Both the position numbers and the translations under genes were made by a program. The notes beneath the pieces are model-generated. The model was not told the origin of the DNA. It searched no databases and saw only the letters and a program-made list of their open reading frames with translations. Source: Lucifuga dentata (lineage: Eukaryota > Chordata > Actinopteri > Ophidiiformes > Bythitidae). Taken from it: DNA of 64,000 nucleotides. How positions within the stretch are numbered: position 1 is the stretch's first letter; every line of letters starts with the position of its first letter. Where the stretch lies: contig VXCM01001293.1 of assembly GCA_014773175.1 (NCBI GenBank), positions 18,758 to 82,757 of the forward strand, read 5' to 3'. This document shows, one piece after another, positions 43,701-62,856 of the stretch.

Positions 43701-46700
43701 CATATTATAAAGATAACTGCTGATTCATTAATTTAATTAAATTTAATTAATCTGACGCAACAGATTCTGTTGAAACATGACACAGATAATAATAACCTGA
43801 ACATTTATCTCCATGTCAGAAACAACACGCAGGTCAATCAATATCCACACAGATCACGGTGCTTACCAGGATGCTGTTGCCATGGGAACATATGGTTGCT
43901 CCAAACCACTGATGGGACTTGAACTCGACCTGGGTGTCCACGTTGTTAATGTAAAGATATCGATCACCTTAAACAGAAAACACAGATCATTTTTACAAGG
44001 CAGCAGCAGAACCGTCCGTCATGAAATGTAACTCTCTGCTTTTTGTCCCATTCAGCTCGTTCTGCATGTTTCTAGTGTGTTTCTGGCTTTTTACATGGAT
44101 GTTTTATGTTTTATGGCCTCGTTCTCTGGTTCTGAGTCTTAATCCGTCTTCCAAAGACATCAAATGAAACGGCTGGACTTCATTTCCATCAGAGGCCCTG
44201 CCAGTGTGTGTGTGTGTGTGTGTGTTGTTGATTTTAACAGCCTGCTGTTATTATAATAATCTGGAAGCAGTAACACGGAGTTATTTTGCCTCGTAGTTTC
44301 TGGTAGAAACATGAACTTTGCGCTGCATAATGAAAAAGTTGTTACTATAAGAATAATGAATAATTCATAAAACACAGCAGCAGATTTAGCATGTTGATGC
44401 AGCCATGTTCCCTCATTCATAAAATCCTGCTGTTACTTAAAGCAGGCGTTACTACAGTATGTCCTTATTTACATGACAGGAAGTGATTCATTAAACATGC
44501 TAACATGAAGACGAGTTTCAGTCTGACAGCAAATTTCATCAGGATGAAATCTGATGATGTTTTAAACCAGTCATCCTCAAAATCCAGATTCTGGTCCGGA
44601 TCCGGTCCAGACCACAACAGTCTCTGGATTCTAAACAAATTATACTTTTCATGTTATTTGCATGATCTGAGAGACATCGCTGTGACACAGCAAGTCAAAA
44701 TTCTCCACTGCTGTAAGTAGTGACTGCTCCACTATGCTCCTCTGCTTTGGTTTGGTCCAATCACATTCAGCGTCCCGTCATCTCCATGACAACGATGGGT
44801 TGANCTGCTTTGGTTTGGTCCAATCACATTCAGCGTCCCGTCATCTCCATGACAACGATGGGTTGACATGATGTTGGGCTCATTGAGAGCTGAAAGTTCA
44901 GCTAGTGTCGTCAGCAGTTAGCATGACTCACACTTCATCACTTCCTGTGTTTCCGACGGGGCTGATTGTTTTTTTGGGCCTCGTGCCTGTAATGATTCTG
45001 TAATGATTCTGTAAGATTCTGTAATGATTCTGTAAGATTCTGTAATGATTCTGTAAGATTCTGTAGTGATTCTGTAATGATTCTGTAAGATTCTGTAATG
45101 ATTCTGTAAGATTCTGTAGTGATTCTGTAATGATTCTGCAAGATTCTGTAATGATTCTGTAAGATTCTGTAATGATTCTGTAATGATTCTGTAAGATTCT
45201 GCAATGATTCTGTAAGATTCTGTAGTGATTCTGTAGTGATTCTGTAATGATTCTGTAAGATTCTGTAGTGATTCTGTAATGATTCTGTAGTGATTCTGTA
45301 GTGATTCTGTAAGATTCTGTAGTGATTCTGTAATGATTCTGTAAGATTCTGTAAGATTCTGTAATGATTCTGTAGTGATTCTGTAGTGATTCTGTAATGA
45401 TTCTGTAATGATTCTGTAAGATTCTGTAGTGATTCTGTAATGATTCCGTAAGATTCCGTAATGATTCTGTAGTGATTCTGTAGTGATTCTGTAATGATTC
45501 TGTAAGATTCTGTAATGATTCTGTAAAATTCTGTAGTGATTCTGTAATGATTCTGTAAGATTCTGTAGTGATTCTGTAATGATTCTGTAGTGATTCTGTA
45601 GTGATTCTGTAAGATTCTGTAGTGATTCTGTAATGATTCTGTAAGATTCTGTAGTGATTCTGTAATGATTCTGTAATGATTCTGTAGTGATTCTGTGATT
45701 CTGTAGTGATTCTGTAATGATTCTCTAGTGATTCTGTAATGATTCTGTAATGATTCTCTAGTGATTCTGTAATGATTCTGTAGTGATTCTGTAATGATTC
45801 TGTAAGATTCTGTAGTGATTCTGTAATGATTCTGTAAGATTCTGTAGTGATTCTGTAAGATTCTGTAATGATTCTGTAGTGATTCTGTAATGATTCTGTA
45901 AGATTCTGTAGTTATTCTGTAAGATTCTGTAGTGATTCTGTAATGATTCTGTAAGATTCTGTAGTTATTCTGTAATGATTCTGTAGTGATTCTGTAATGA
46001 TTCTGTAAGATTCTGTAGTGATTCTGTAAGATTCTGTAGTGATTCTGTAGTGATTCTGTAATGATTCTGTAGTGATTCTGTTTCACCTCATACCGTGCGG
46101 ATCAAAGTCGACGATGCTGCAGTTGGCTTGGCTCCAGGGACACAAGAACACAGCTCCTCCTTCAGTCACGCCAGGTTGGCTGGTGTTCGCTTTGGGAGCA
46201 CCAATCAAAACGCTGACGCTAGACGACAGGAAATAAAACTAAATCTGACATGTTTGCACAATTCAAGTTTAGGAACATTAGATAATCACACCAACTTGGA
46301 TGTATTATAAACTCTATTATGTGCAGAAAATTTTGCAAAGCTCATGAAGTAAGCATGAACTAAAGATACACATATGTATTAAAGGACCACATCAGTGGTT
46401 TTGCACATTTGAGCCCAATAAATTTAACCTGCATACATGTTACATTCCTGCCAACCATTTTTCAAAACATAAACCATATTTTAGTTTTAGTGTTATTTTT
46501 CAACAGTCACGTATGAAGGCGTGTTCATCTGAATTCCTCTGGTAAAACTGTTTCCTCCTGATACGATATTTCCTGTCACAGACGTCCATTTTCTCCCATT
46601 TAGCTCCAAAGTGACTTAATTTAAGTCACTTTGACAAAAAAAATTAATAGATGTCGTGTTCTCTGCGATGATTATTTAGCTTTATGGTTATTTATCTCAG

Positions 46701-47276
46701 CACGTTTCATGTCTCTACATGTTGATTTTTATGTCGTACTGAATGAACTGAAACTAATGACAGTCTGGAAGGTAGGAACAACAATTCTAGTATTTACTGC
46801 TTAAGTAGTATGTTTACGAGAAATAGTTGTCAGTCATGTAACATGTATGTGCCGTGTTGTCTTAATTGAAAGCATTCTTAGTTTTTCATTCATTTGCTGG
46901 TATCAGACCTTAAATATTCTAAACATGAAGAAATCACATGAAGCATGTGTCATTTCTCCAAACACAGAATGTCCAAAAGGCAAATCCTCCTGTCAGTGGC
47001 GTCCCTCTGAAGACGCTCGGCAGTCTGAAGCAGGAAGTCATGTGTTCTGAGGCAGTTCTCCTCCTTAACCTCACAATTTAACTTTTAAAGTCTGTTTTTA
47101 TATGCCTGCCATTCTTCGTCGCCCTTTAACGACAAATAAAGTTAATTAAACTGATTATATTGGGCTAAACATGCAAAATCACCGGTATGCTCCTTTAAAA
47201 AGGCAGACTGAATTGTATGTGTTGAGACATTAGTGACATGATGACATGAGTAGATATCAGACAGACCCCCCCCCAN

Positions 47277-47315
<39 letters not shown>

Positions 47316-47370
47316 ATGACGTCTGGTGATGATTATTTACTCTAACAGTGGGTTAGAGTGGGAAGCGAGC

Positions 47371-47424
<54 letters not shown>

Positions 47425-47517
47425 ATCTTCCACGTCTGTCAACAAAAAGCAGAAACAGAAAAACAGATTTCTGACTTTAACAAACGACTTGTCTGTTTCT
47501 AATAAGACTCGGCTGCA

Positions 47518-47576
<59 letters not shown>

Positions 47577-48104
47577 AAACTCAAACATCACTGCTTTATG
47601 AAATATTATGGAAACATTATGGTAACGAAAAGCATCACTTTAAAGGAGCATACCGGTTATTTTGCAGGTTGGAGCCCATTAAAGTGTAAAGGTGTAAAAC
47701 CTGAGCAGAGACCGTTTTTACGAACTTCTAACAAACTTTTTTAAAAATGTGAAAAACAATAAAGTCAAACTATTTCACTTTATGTTTGATGACACACTGT
47801 GGGCGTAATATTTGTGGTTTCTTGAAAATTAACAGCTTTTATCATTCAGAGTCACGGCTTAGGTATGGAACGGGAAACGATCCGGTTATCCACGCAGACT
47901 TTACCTGGATGAACCGCTGAAGAACTCCACGGAATAACCGAAATAACTTCCCTGCGGACCCGTGAAAACGACGCGCGTGTCGGCGTCCAGGTTAAAAGCC
48001 GCGCAAAGCTCCAGCACGAGCAGCACTACCGGTAGAACCCGCACAGTGCAACAACAGAACCGTCCCGGTGACCGGAGAGCCGAGAGCCCAGGAACGGCGT
48101 CCAT
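40711..48104 (-). CDS. itga5: Integrin alpha subunit, closest to alpha-5 (first eight coding exons)
   Basis: Alpha-5 pairs with beta-1 as the fibronectin receptor at the cell surface. Eight exons join in phase: 47905-48104, 46094-46218, 43867-43967, 43336-43459, 42613-42674, 41457-41502, 41200-41325, 40711-40755. The product begins [16 protein letters not shown], has a hydrophobic signal peptide ([14 protein letters not shown]), and then [20 protein letters not shown], the usual start of the beta-propeller in alpha-V/5/8. Further marks are [68 protein letters not shown] and [38 protein letters not shown] and GEFSGD fit alpha-5 best, while SVAAGEF is alpha-8-like, so the paralogue is likely and not certain. 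The frame stops after propeller blade 3; exons for the rest, the legs and the membrane segment are missing. Minisatellites fill several introns. Confidence 0.88.
40767..40812. repeat. GGAT/GGAGGGAT tandem repeat
   Basis: Short imperfect array of GGATGGATGGAGGGA units directly upstream (minus strand) of the last visible integrin exon, close to its acceptor. Confidence 0.85.
41643..42393. repeat. Minisatellite, CTGTCTCTAATAAAGGC unit
   Basis: About 0.75 kb of a 16-18 bp unit (CCTGTCTCTAATAAAGAC, CTGTCTCTAATAAAAGC and variants), over 40 copies. It lies in the integrin intron between the exons ending at 42,613 and starting at 41,502. Because each unit contains TAATAAAG, the array is full of poly(A)-signal-like words (AATAAA) on the plus strand. 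Confidence 0.95.
42678..43230. repeat. Minisatellite, ACACACAGGAAGTACAGGAA unit
   Basis: About 0.55 kb of irregular units built of CAGGAAGTACAGGAAACACA and ACACAACACACAGAAACAC, in the next integrin intron. Both the cysteine/valine-rich minus-strand frames and the plus-strand frames through it are artefacts. GGAAGT is an ETS-factor core, so the array carries many such words. Confidence 0.95.
44742..44866. other. Duplicated 62-bp block around an N (assembly artefact)
   Basis: The same 62 bp (CTGCTTTGGTTTGGTCC to CGATGGGTTGA) lies on both sides of a single N at 44,804. Within an integrin intron; no exon affected. Confidence 0.85.
44982..46081. repeat. Minisatellite, GATTCTGTAAT / GATTCTGTAA units
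   Basis: A 1.1-kb array of 10- and 11-bp units (TGATTCTGTAA, GATTCTGTAG, AGATTCTGTAA), about 100 copies, in integrin intron 2. It ends 13 bp before the exon 2 donor on the minus strand. It produces a 382-codon open frame ([11 protein letters not shown] repeated) that is a repeat artefact: the unit mix happens to lack stops on that strand. Confidence 0.97.
46379..47198. mobile_element. TTAA-ended MITE, expanded copy
   Basis: TTAAAGGACCACATCAGTGG on the left and ACCGGTATGCTCCTTTAA on the right, about 820 bp, longer than other copies. The extra length probably reflects an insertion of foreign sequence near 46,850-47,130. It lies in integrin intron 1. Confidence 0.65.
47275..47572. repeat. Cluster of CA/GT microsatellites
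   Basis: A (CA)n tract at 47,277-47,313 next to an N at 47,276, and two (GT)n tracts at 47,376-47,421 and 47,524-47,572, in integrin intron 1. Confidence 0.95.
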
Positions 48105-48193
48105 CTCCGCCTCCGAGCAAAACGCGTCATCCGGTAAAACCTCAAGTCCTCAAACCGACATGAGGAACCAGTCCTGCTGTTTCTGCACGTCCG

Positions 48194-48230
<37 letters not shown>

Positions 48231-49612
48231 NGGGGGGGCTTTAACTCCTCACAGTGTTTTTAATAAAAATCACACGTTTCCATGTTAAATGAATATTATA
48301 ACATAGAATATATTAGCGTGATGCTACAGAAACAAAACTATGTGATGACGTCACCAAAAACTCACTAACAACAGGTTTTGTATTTTTTAGTCTAACTATG
48401 GAATACTCATTGTGCCAAAATTAAAAATAAATAAAAGAATAAATAAATAAATGTGTAAATATATAGGCTTAAATGTGGAAATATAAAGACAAATTAAAAA
48501 ATACATAAAAGAATAATTATGAGCATTTTTATTTATTTTCACATTCATTTGTTCATTTATTTCTGTATTAACTTTCTTATATTTCTTTAAATTTTTCTAT
48601 TTATTTCTTTTTATATAGTTTCATTTATTTATTTTATTTCTGTATTCATTTCCATATACTGTATATATGTATATACTGTAGATATTATGGGCCAAGCTGT
48701 CAATCACCTGGCTGTGGGCGGGCCTTCCTTCGTACCCAGCCCTGGCACAGCGAGCTGCTGGTGGAGCTCAGAAACTGTCTAAAAATGTTTTAATTCGGCA
48801 TTATTTTAATCAGCCGACCATATATTCTAAATCTAAGCAGCGACTTTCTGACATGAATAAATCTGGAAAGTTAACTTGGTGACAGTTATGAAACGCTCTG
48901 CAGCATCAAGCCTGTTCTGACACACATCACTGCATTCAGACCACAGATAAAGAATATTAAATAAGCTTAAAAAGTTATCTGCATTAACATTTCACTCTGA
49001 AACACAACCTCAGGCATGGCCCAACTACGTCCCGTGTCCTGTCCAAACCGTGATCATCAGCAATGAGACGCAGGTCATCACATACATGTGTGATTGTGTT
49101 TACTAACAACAGCAACATGTAACTATAGTCAGGCTTTATGATTCAGAATGACTACAGTCTGACTTAAGAAAATAAATTAAATCTATGAATGATGAAGAAA
49201 AAAATGTAAATCCTGATTAGCATCTAATCAGCTGCTTCTGTTTCTCCTGCTAGCCATGCTAACGTCTGATGAAGCGGGAACGGTCCTGTTCTAGCTGCTT
49301 GTTAAAGTTATTTTATGAAAGTTTATTTTTGTATGCGAGTAGAGAGTAGAGTAGTACTTTATTAATCTCCAAGGGGAAACTTTGGTGATATCTGAAGAGA
49401 CGTCACACGTGGTAACAGAAAAGTTCCTGTCGTAAACGGCTACCACACCCTGGATACATTTCCCTGCGTTGCTATAGTAACAAGTCTTGGTGTTTTGCAG
49501 TTTGTTGGTCTAAATCATTGGTTACAGATCAACTTCATGATGCTTCATGTCTGAAGTTAGACTTCAGTCTGACGAAACCCGGAAAACCCAAACACGGCCT
49601 CACACCCGACCG

Positions 49613-49657
<45 letters not shown>

Positions 49658-50210
49658 CGTGTGTGTGTGTGGCCTATAGGAACGGTGGCAGCTCTGAGTC
49701 ATGAGCTTTTACCTGCCAAAGGCAACAGAAGTTGGATAAAGAAAGTTTTCTCTCCAGAGAAACACACTTTGAACGGCGTGAGTCAGAAAGCTGCCAGATG
49801 ATAAAAACGGTCAGAATCCTTCACGGCTGCCCGTTACCGTTACTTCCTGTGTTGGCAGAAATATGAACTGGAGCTTTGATGGAACGTGTCTGTCGTGTTA
49901 AAAACTTGGTTGGTTTCATGAATCAGCAGCTCATTAGAACAAAAAGGAACTTAGAGGTCCAGATACTAAACATCTATTTATAATAATAAATACATACATT
50001 TTTAAAAAGTAAATAAACACTTTTAAAAAATGATTCTGCTTTGTTATTTTCCCTTTTAGCTTTCGAGTCACCTGATGAAGTCATGGCTGAATGAGTTATA
50101 CTGATCAACAACCATATTTTTCTCCGTGAGATAAAAAGTATTATGCCATAACTTTTATACTTTATTTTCCTTTCTAAAGGAAAGTGTTTCTGTGCTGCAA
50201 AAACTCAATG

Positions 50211-51018
50211 CTAAGCTAACTTCACTCCACTGTTAGCTTGTTCTGTCACAGGAAGTGCAGCTAGCTAACGCTCCATCTATGTTGGACTGAGTCAGCATCA
50301 CTTCCTGTTTGTTTTGTGTCTCTAATCATCTGATTGGCTCTCCTCCTCATGTGACTTTCTTGGTATTCACCAGGTGTTTCTGCATCAGGTGGAGAAACTA
50401 ATTTGTTGTGTTTCCATCTTTAGCTGTTAGCCAGTTAGCTTGTAGCTGCAGCATTTCAAACAACAGAAGAAATAATTCATCAGAGGTTGAGCTGCTACTT
50501 TCAGACATGATGTTTTTTATCATATAAAAAATAAAACTGTGACGTAAAGCTGGTCACGTTTTTTGGATTTCATTTCCACTTTCAACTCTACAGATTTTAG
50601 GGAGGTTTTATTTATGTCTTTTATGTGAACCTCATGTTAGCTAGCTAACATGAGGTTCACATAAAAATAAAAACATTTATTACCTATTTGCATGTAACAT
50701 GTAAGTCCAAACTGTACACACATTTAAAAACACATTTTATTTGTTGTCTGAATTCTTGTGTCCGCCATGCTTCTGGTCACAGCCGAGATCTGACAAAGAA
50801 TTACGGGTTTTAGAAACTATGGACCCGCTCTGCTCACGACCACATGAGAATGTAGGGGGAGACAAAAACTCTGTACATAAAGAAGAGAAATTTAAGATAG
50901 ATTTAAGACACAAAACAAACAGGAAGTGATGCTGACTCATCTAGCATAGCTGGAGCGTTCGCTAGCTGTACTTCCTGTGACAGAGCAAGCTAACGGTGGA
51001 GTGAAATTAGCTTAGCGG
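50211..51018. mobile_element. Foldback element with about 110-bp inverted arms
   Basis: The arm at 50,211-50,322 (CTAAGCTAACTTCACTCCAC ... CAGCATCACTTCCTGTTTG) is found in inverted form, with scattered mismatches, at 50,906-51,018. A 48-bp perfect palindrome lies near the centre (listed). No coding capacity. The inner part shares an 18-bp word with 15,920-15,937. Confidence 0.7.
50619..50666. repeat. 48-bp perfect palindrome
   Basis: Reads TTTTATGTGAACCTCATG then TTAGCTAGCTAA then the inverse of the first part, with no mismatch and no spacer. It lies close to the symmetry centre of the foldback element. Confidence 0.95.
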
Positions 51019-51429
51019 TGACTTGTCAGTAATGACTTGTTGTGATGTATGCACAGTGTTAGCTTAGCCACTAACAGTGTTAGCTTAGCTGCTACGCTAA
51101 CTTGAGGTGAGTTCTTGTCATGTGGTGGACTTGGAGTTCAGAGCGTATTTAAGTTTAGCATCATAGAAGCTAATTAGCATCATAACCTGCCAAAGATCAG
51201 ACCTGATGACATCATCAGTCATTTTATTGATGCTTTATAGCAACTGAAGACGAGCAGCTAAAGCTAATCTAAGTTACAAACTAAAATATTACAGGATGTA
51301 GTTATTTGTACAGCATGTTCTCAGCGTGACGTCGAGTCTCATCAGAAAGTTTTACATCACGTTTCCTCTGAAGTCCAGACTTTAGCAGAACAGACCAGAT
51401 ATGACGACATCCAAAAGGTTTACCTGTTC

Positions 51430-51690
51430 AGTAAAAGGAGCATATAGGTGCTTTTATATGTTTGAGCCTAATACTTACTGCCAATCAAAACATGCTGCTG
51501 GAGCAGTAAATATTAGAATTGTTTTTCCTACCTTCCAGACTTCCATTAATTTCAGTTCATTCCAGTACGACATAAAAATCAACATGTAGAAACGCGTTGA
51601 GATACATAATCATCATGGAGAATAACACGTTTACGTTTTAGGTCAAAGTAAATTTATTTAAGTGATCCGACAGTCTGTTCCTGTGTAACA
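51430..51690 (+). mobile_element. MITE fragment, left part
   Basis: AAAGGAGCATATAGGTGC and TATGTTTGAGCCTAATA match the family's left end; internal words (CCTTCCAGACTTCC, AATTTCAGTTCATTCC) follow. The right end is missing. A still shorter left-end piece lies at 47,640-47,690. Confidence 0.6.
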
Positions 51691-51697
51691 TAAAACG

Positions 51698-51728
<31 letters not shown>

Positions 51729-53700
51729 TGCTCAGATTGTGTCCTGGTCATTGGAGTGGGGAAAGTGAGGCGTTTCATTCATGTTCTGGCAAACTTAGCA
51801 ACGTAACACGGGTCACAGGAACACGGTTCCGTTTCACAATGCTAATAAATTCTCTGCTGAGCTGAGACACGCAGTGTTCGCTTTCCTGATCTGCACGGTC
51901 ACGTCTGATTATAAGAACATGCTTCATCCTGAAACCAGCAACACACGTCAGCATTCATACATACAATCTCCTTGTTTACACATAAAATTACACACAAGAT
52001 GACAGCATCAGTCTGAAAACCATTTACTTTGGAAGTTTATTTATTTATTTTTTTATTTTATTTTATTTTTATTTTAGAAGTTTAAGAATTTTTATTTAAG
52101 AAGTTTAGAATTTTGGAAGTTTATAGAAACTTTTAAAATAATGAAATGCTGTTAAAAAAAAAAAAACTTCTCTTACAAAATGTTCTAAAGTTTATCACCA
52201 ATGTTCCACAAGTTACAACATCACAACATGTGACAAGCCATGTGGGACTGCACACATCTGCACGGCTTCTAAGTGTGCGTGTGTGTGCGTGTGTGTGTGT
52301 GTGTCAGTAACACACTGAGTATTGCCTCATTCTGTCTCATTAGGTTACGTTAGTTTTTCCAAGAAGATTCCAGAGTCATTTTCTGGATCTGTTGTTTCTA
52401 CTTCTCTCTCCTGATCCCAAAAACATGGATCCATGTACAGATCCACATACATGATCCATGTACAGATCCACATACAGATCCATGTACAGATGCTGGACCT
52501 GTGTGTGGCTAACAAGCAGCACACACACACACACACACACACATCGTGACCGTGTGTGAGTTCAGGGATGAAGCCTCTCTGTTTTCAGACCATCTGCTGA
52601 TGCTGTGTGACGCTTTAGCGCCACCTGGTGTCAAACACGAGACACATACAGGAGTTATGTATGTGTTATGTAAATAAACTAACACCAGGAATGAAACATG
52701 CTAACTTCATTCTAAAAATATACAACAACACAAAAATACACTAATAATACACTAATAACTAATACACTATGCCTGGACACAGACTTTTCTGTAAGAACCA
52801 GATTTTCCTTGTTAAATCTTTACAAACTGAACTTGTTTCTGTCATTACAGGATTTGGAAGCCATTTTTCTCAGCTTTCACTTCCTCCCAGTTACACGTCT
52901 GTGACTGTCGTCATGCTAACAGCATGACTCTGCTGCATCTGAGCTCAAAGGTCTGATAACAAACTCTGGTTTTACCTGAGATAAACCAACACAGATCAGA
53001 ACTTCTGACGGACAAAATCTGCAGGACAAATAGATTCATCTGCTTTCCAGGAACAGCCATGTTCCTGAAAGTCATAGTCATTTATGACGGCGAAATTTAG
53101 CATGAATTTAGTTTGTTTTAATGGAGTCATAACAATTGTCAGATTCAAGCAGGCATTTCCATAAAAAATATTGTGTCAAGTCCAGCTTTGGTGAACTTTG
53201 ACCTTCAGCCAACAGCAAACTAACAGATCTGAGTTGTGACTTTTTTTTAGGTGAGTTTTCTGCAGGTTTGTGTTTTAGTTTCTCTTCTTACTCTGTGGTT
53301 TTGCTGCTCATCAGCGCTGAGTGGAATAATACACGGCCAAGGGTCGATCCCCACTGGAGACAAGTGGTTACATATCACACACGGAGTGGTACACATGAAA
53401 CACGCAGAGTGTGACACAGATGAAATCAAGGTGTTTCGAATAAAAAGATGTCAAGTTCTCACAAATATAAACGGTTCAAACAAAAATGATTCAAAGTAAA
53501 CGGTGAAACCAAAAATGGGTCAAACAAGCAAAGGGTCAAAGGTCAAAAGGTCAAACACAAATGAAAAATAAAGCAAAAAGGTGAGAAAAAAAGTACTTTT
53601 ACAAAAATATAATTATTTCATGGTCATTTTCTACACCTGGAAGCTGCAGTGGTCCTGTCCATGTCTGCCAGTCATTTCATGTCAACTCACTATTATTATT

Positions 53701-53735
<35 letters not shown>

Positions 53736-54073
53736 CTTTGTAACTTGCATTTTATTTCTTTGGAACATTGGTTATGCTAGAAACATGTCAAAGTACTTTC
53801 ATCATTAGATGCCGCCATGACTTTACCTGTCTGTTAACTTTACATCACAGTAATACACAGAAGGTTGAAATTTTAGTGCTTAAAAACATAAAATACTGCA
53901 ATACTTCTTAACATTTTATGAGGAAACATTATAACCTGAATGCTCTTCACTCTCTTATTTCTAAATTTAGGTTGGCGCCCGTAGGTCACCTGACTTCTTG
54001 TGTCGCAGCTCCAATAAATACGTTTTATTGTCCAAACACATTTTAATGGAATGGTTTTAATGAGAATACTAAC

Positions 54074-54083
54074 GTGACACAGC
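54074..54083 (+). promoter_or_regulatory. Antioxidant-response-element match upstream of txnrd3
   Basis: GTGACACAGC fits the core RTGACNNNGC bound by NRF2-Maf. It lies about 410 bp before the txnrd3 ATG. Mammalian thioredoxin reductase genes are known NRF2 targets, so the site is plausible, but a 10-bp match alone is weak. Confidence 0.4.
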
Positions 54084-54493
54084 GAATATTGCGTGTTTTA
54101 TGGTAAATTCACAGGAAACGCTGTGACGTTTTTGTGGGACGGCACGTTTTATTGTGCGGCGTTGACGGAACGGGCGGGGTTTAGTTTGTGACCACGGTTG
54201 ACAACCGAAAGTGCGGCGAACAGAGTGACACAAAACAAACGCCCCCAAAGTAAACCGACAAGAAATAGTAAGGACGTTTGGCGCGGTTGGTACATAAAGC
54301 TGCAGAAAGCTACCGGAGAGCAGTCAGAGAACCGCGTTTCACCTTAATTTCAAATTATCTGTTTTCGGAGAAAGGGTCAGTATTTTATACCCGAACCCGC
54401 TCCGAGTTTTCTGGTTTTAATTGGGAGTTTCCGCGTTTTCTAACCAGCGTTTACTGAAGGCTACAAGCTTAACCTCGGCGGAGACGGTGGAAA

Positions 54494-62747
<8,254 letters not shown>

Positions 62748-62751
<4 letters not shown>

Positions 62752-62816
62752 GTAAGATTATCTGTGTGTGTGTGTGTGTGTGTGTGCGCCTTTAAGGCTT
62801 NCCAAGTAAGATTATC

Positions 62817-62847
<31 letters not shown>

Positions 62848-62856
62848 CTTTAAGGC
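62748..62856. other. Duplicated exon end and donor of txnrd3 around an N
   Basis: CCAAGTAAGATTATC, a GT tract and GCGCCTTTAAGGCTT occur on both sides of an N at 62,801. The first copy holds the last bases and the donor of coding exon 11; the second is a false donor. Copy lengths differ only in GT number. Confidence 0.85.

Larger units (their letters stand above)
48105..54493. other. Intergenic region between divergent itga5 and txnrd3
   Basis: About 6.4 kb. It holds a GA tract with an N (48,198-48,231), low-complexity AT-rich DNA (48,420-48,670), GT/CA microsatellites (49,615-49,671, 51,703-51,728, 52,269-52,303, 52,521-52,542), a foldback element, MITE fragments and an ATT/GTT tract (53,691-53,735). 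At 53,266-53,430 is an open segment reading VCVLVSLLTLWFCCSSALSG after a TTTTCTGCAG acceptor, which could be a signal-peptide exon. It has no ATG and no partner exon, so I do not annotate a gene. Confidence 0.55.

Noticed and set aside
44938..46086. Long minus-strand open frame with HYRITTES repeats
   Set aside because: It is the translation of an 11-bp minisatellite within an integrin intron; no gene features.
53251..53499. 82-codon frame with a signal-peptide-like start (VCVLVSLLTLWFCC)
   Set aside because: It has no ATG (starts at GTG), no partner exon was found and the rest matches nothing I know. It is kept only as a remark in the intergenic entry.
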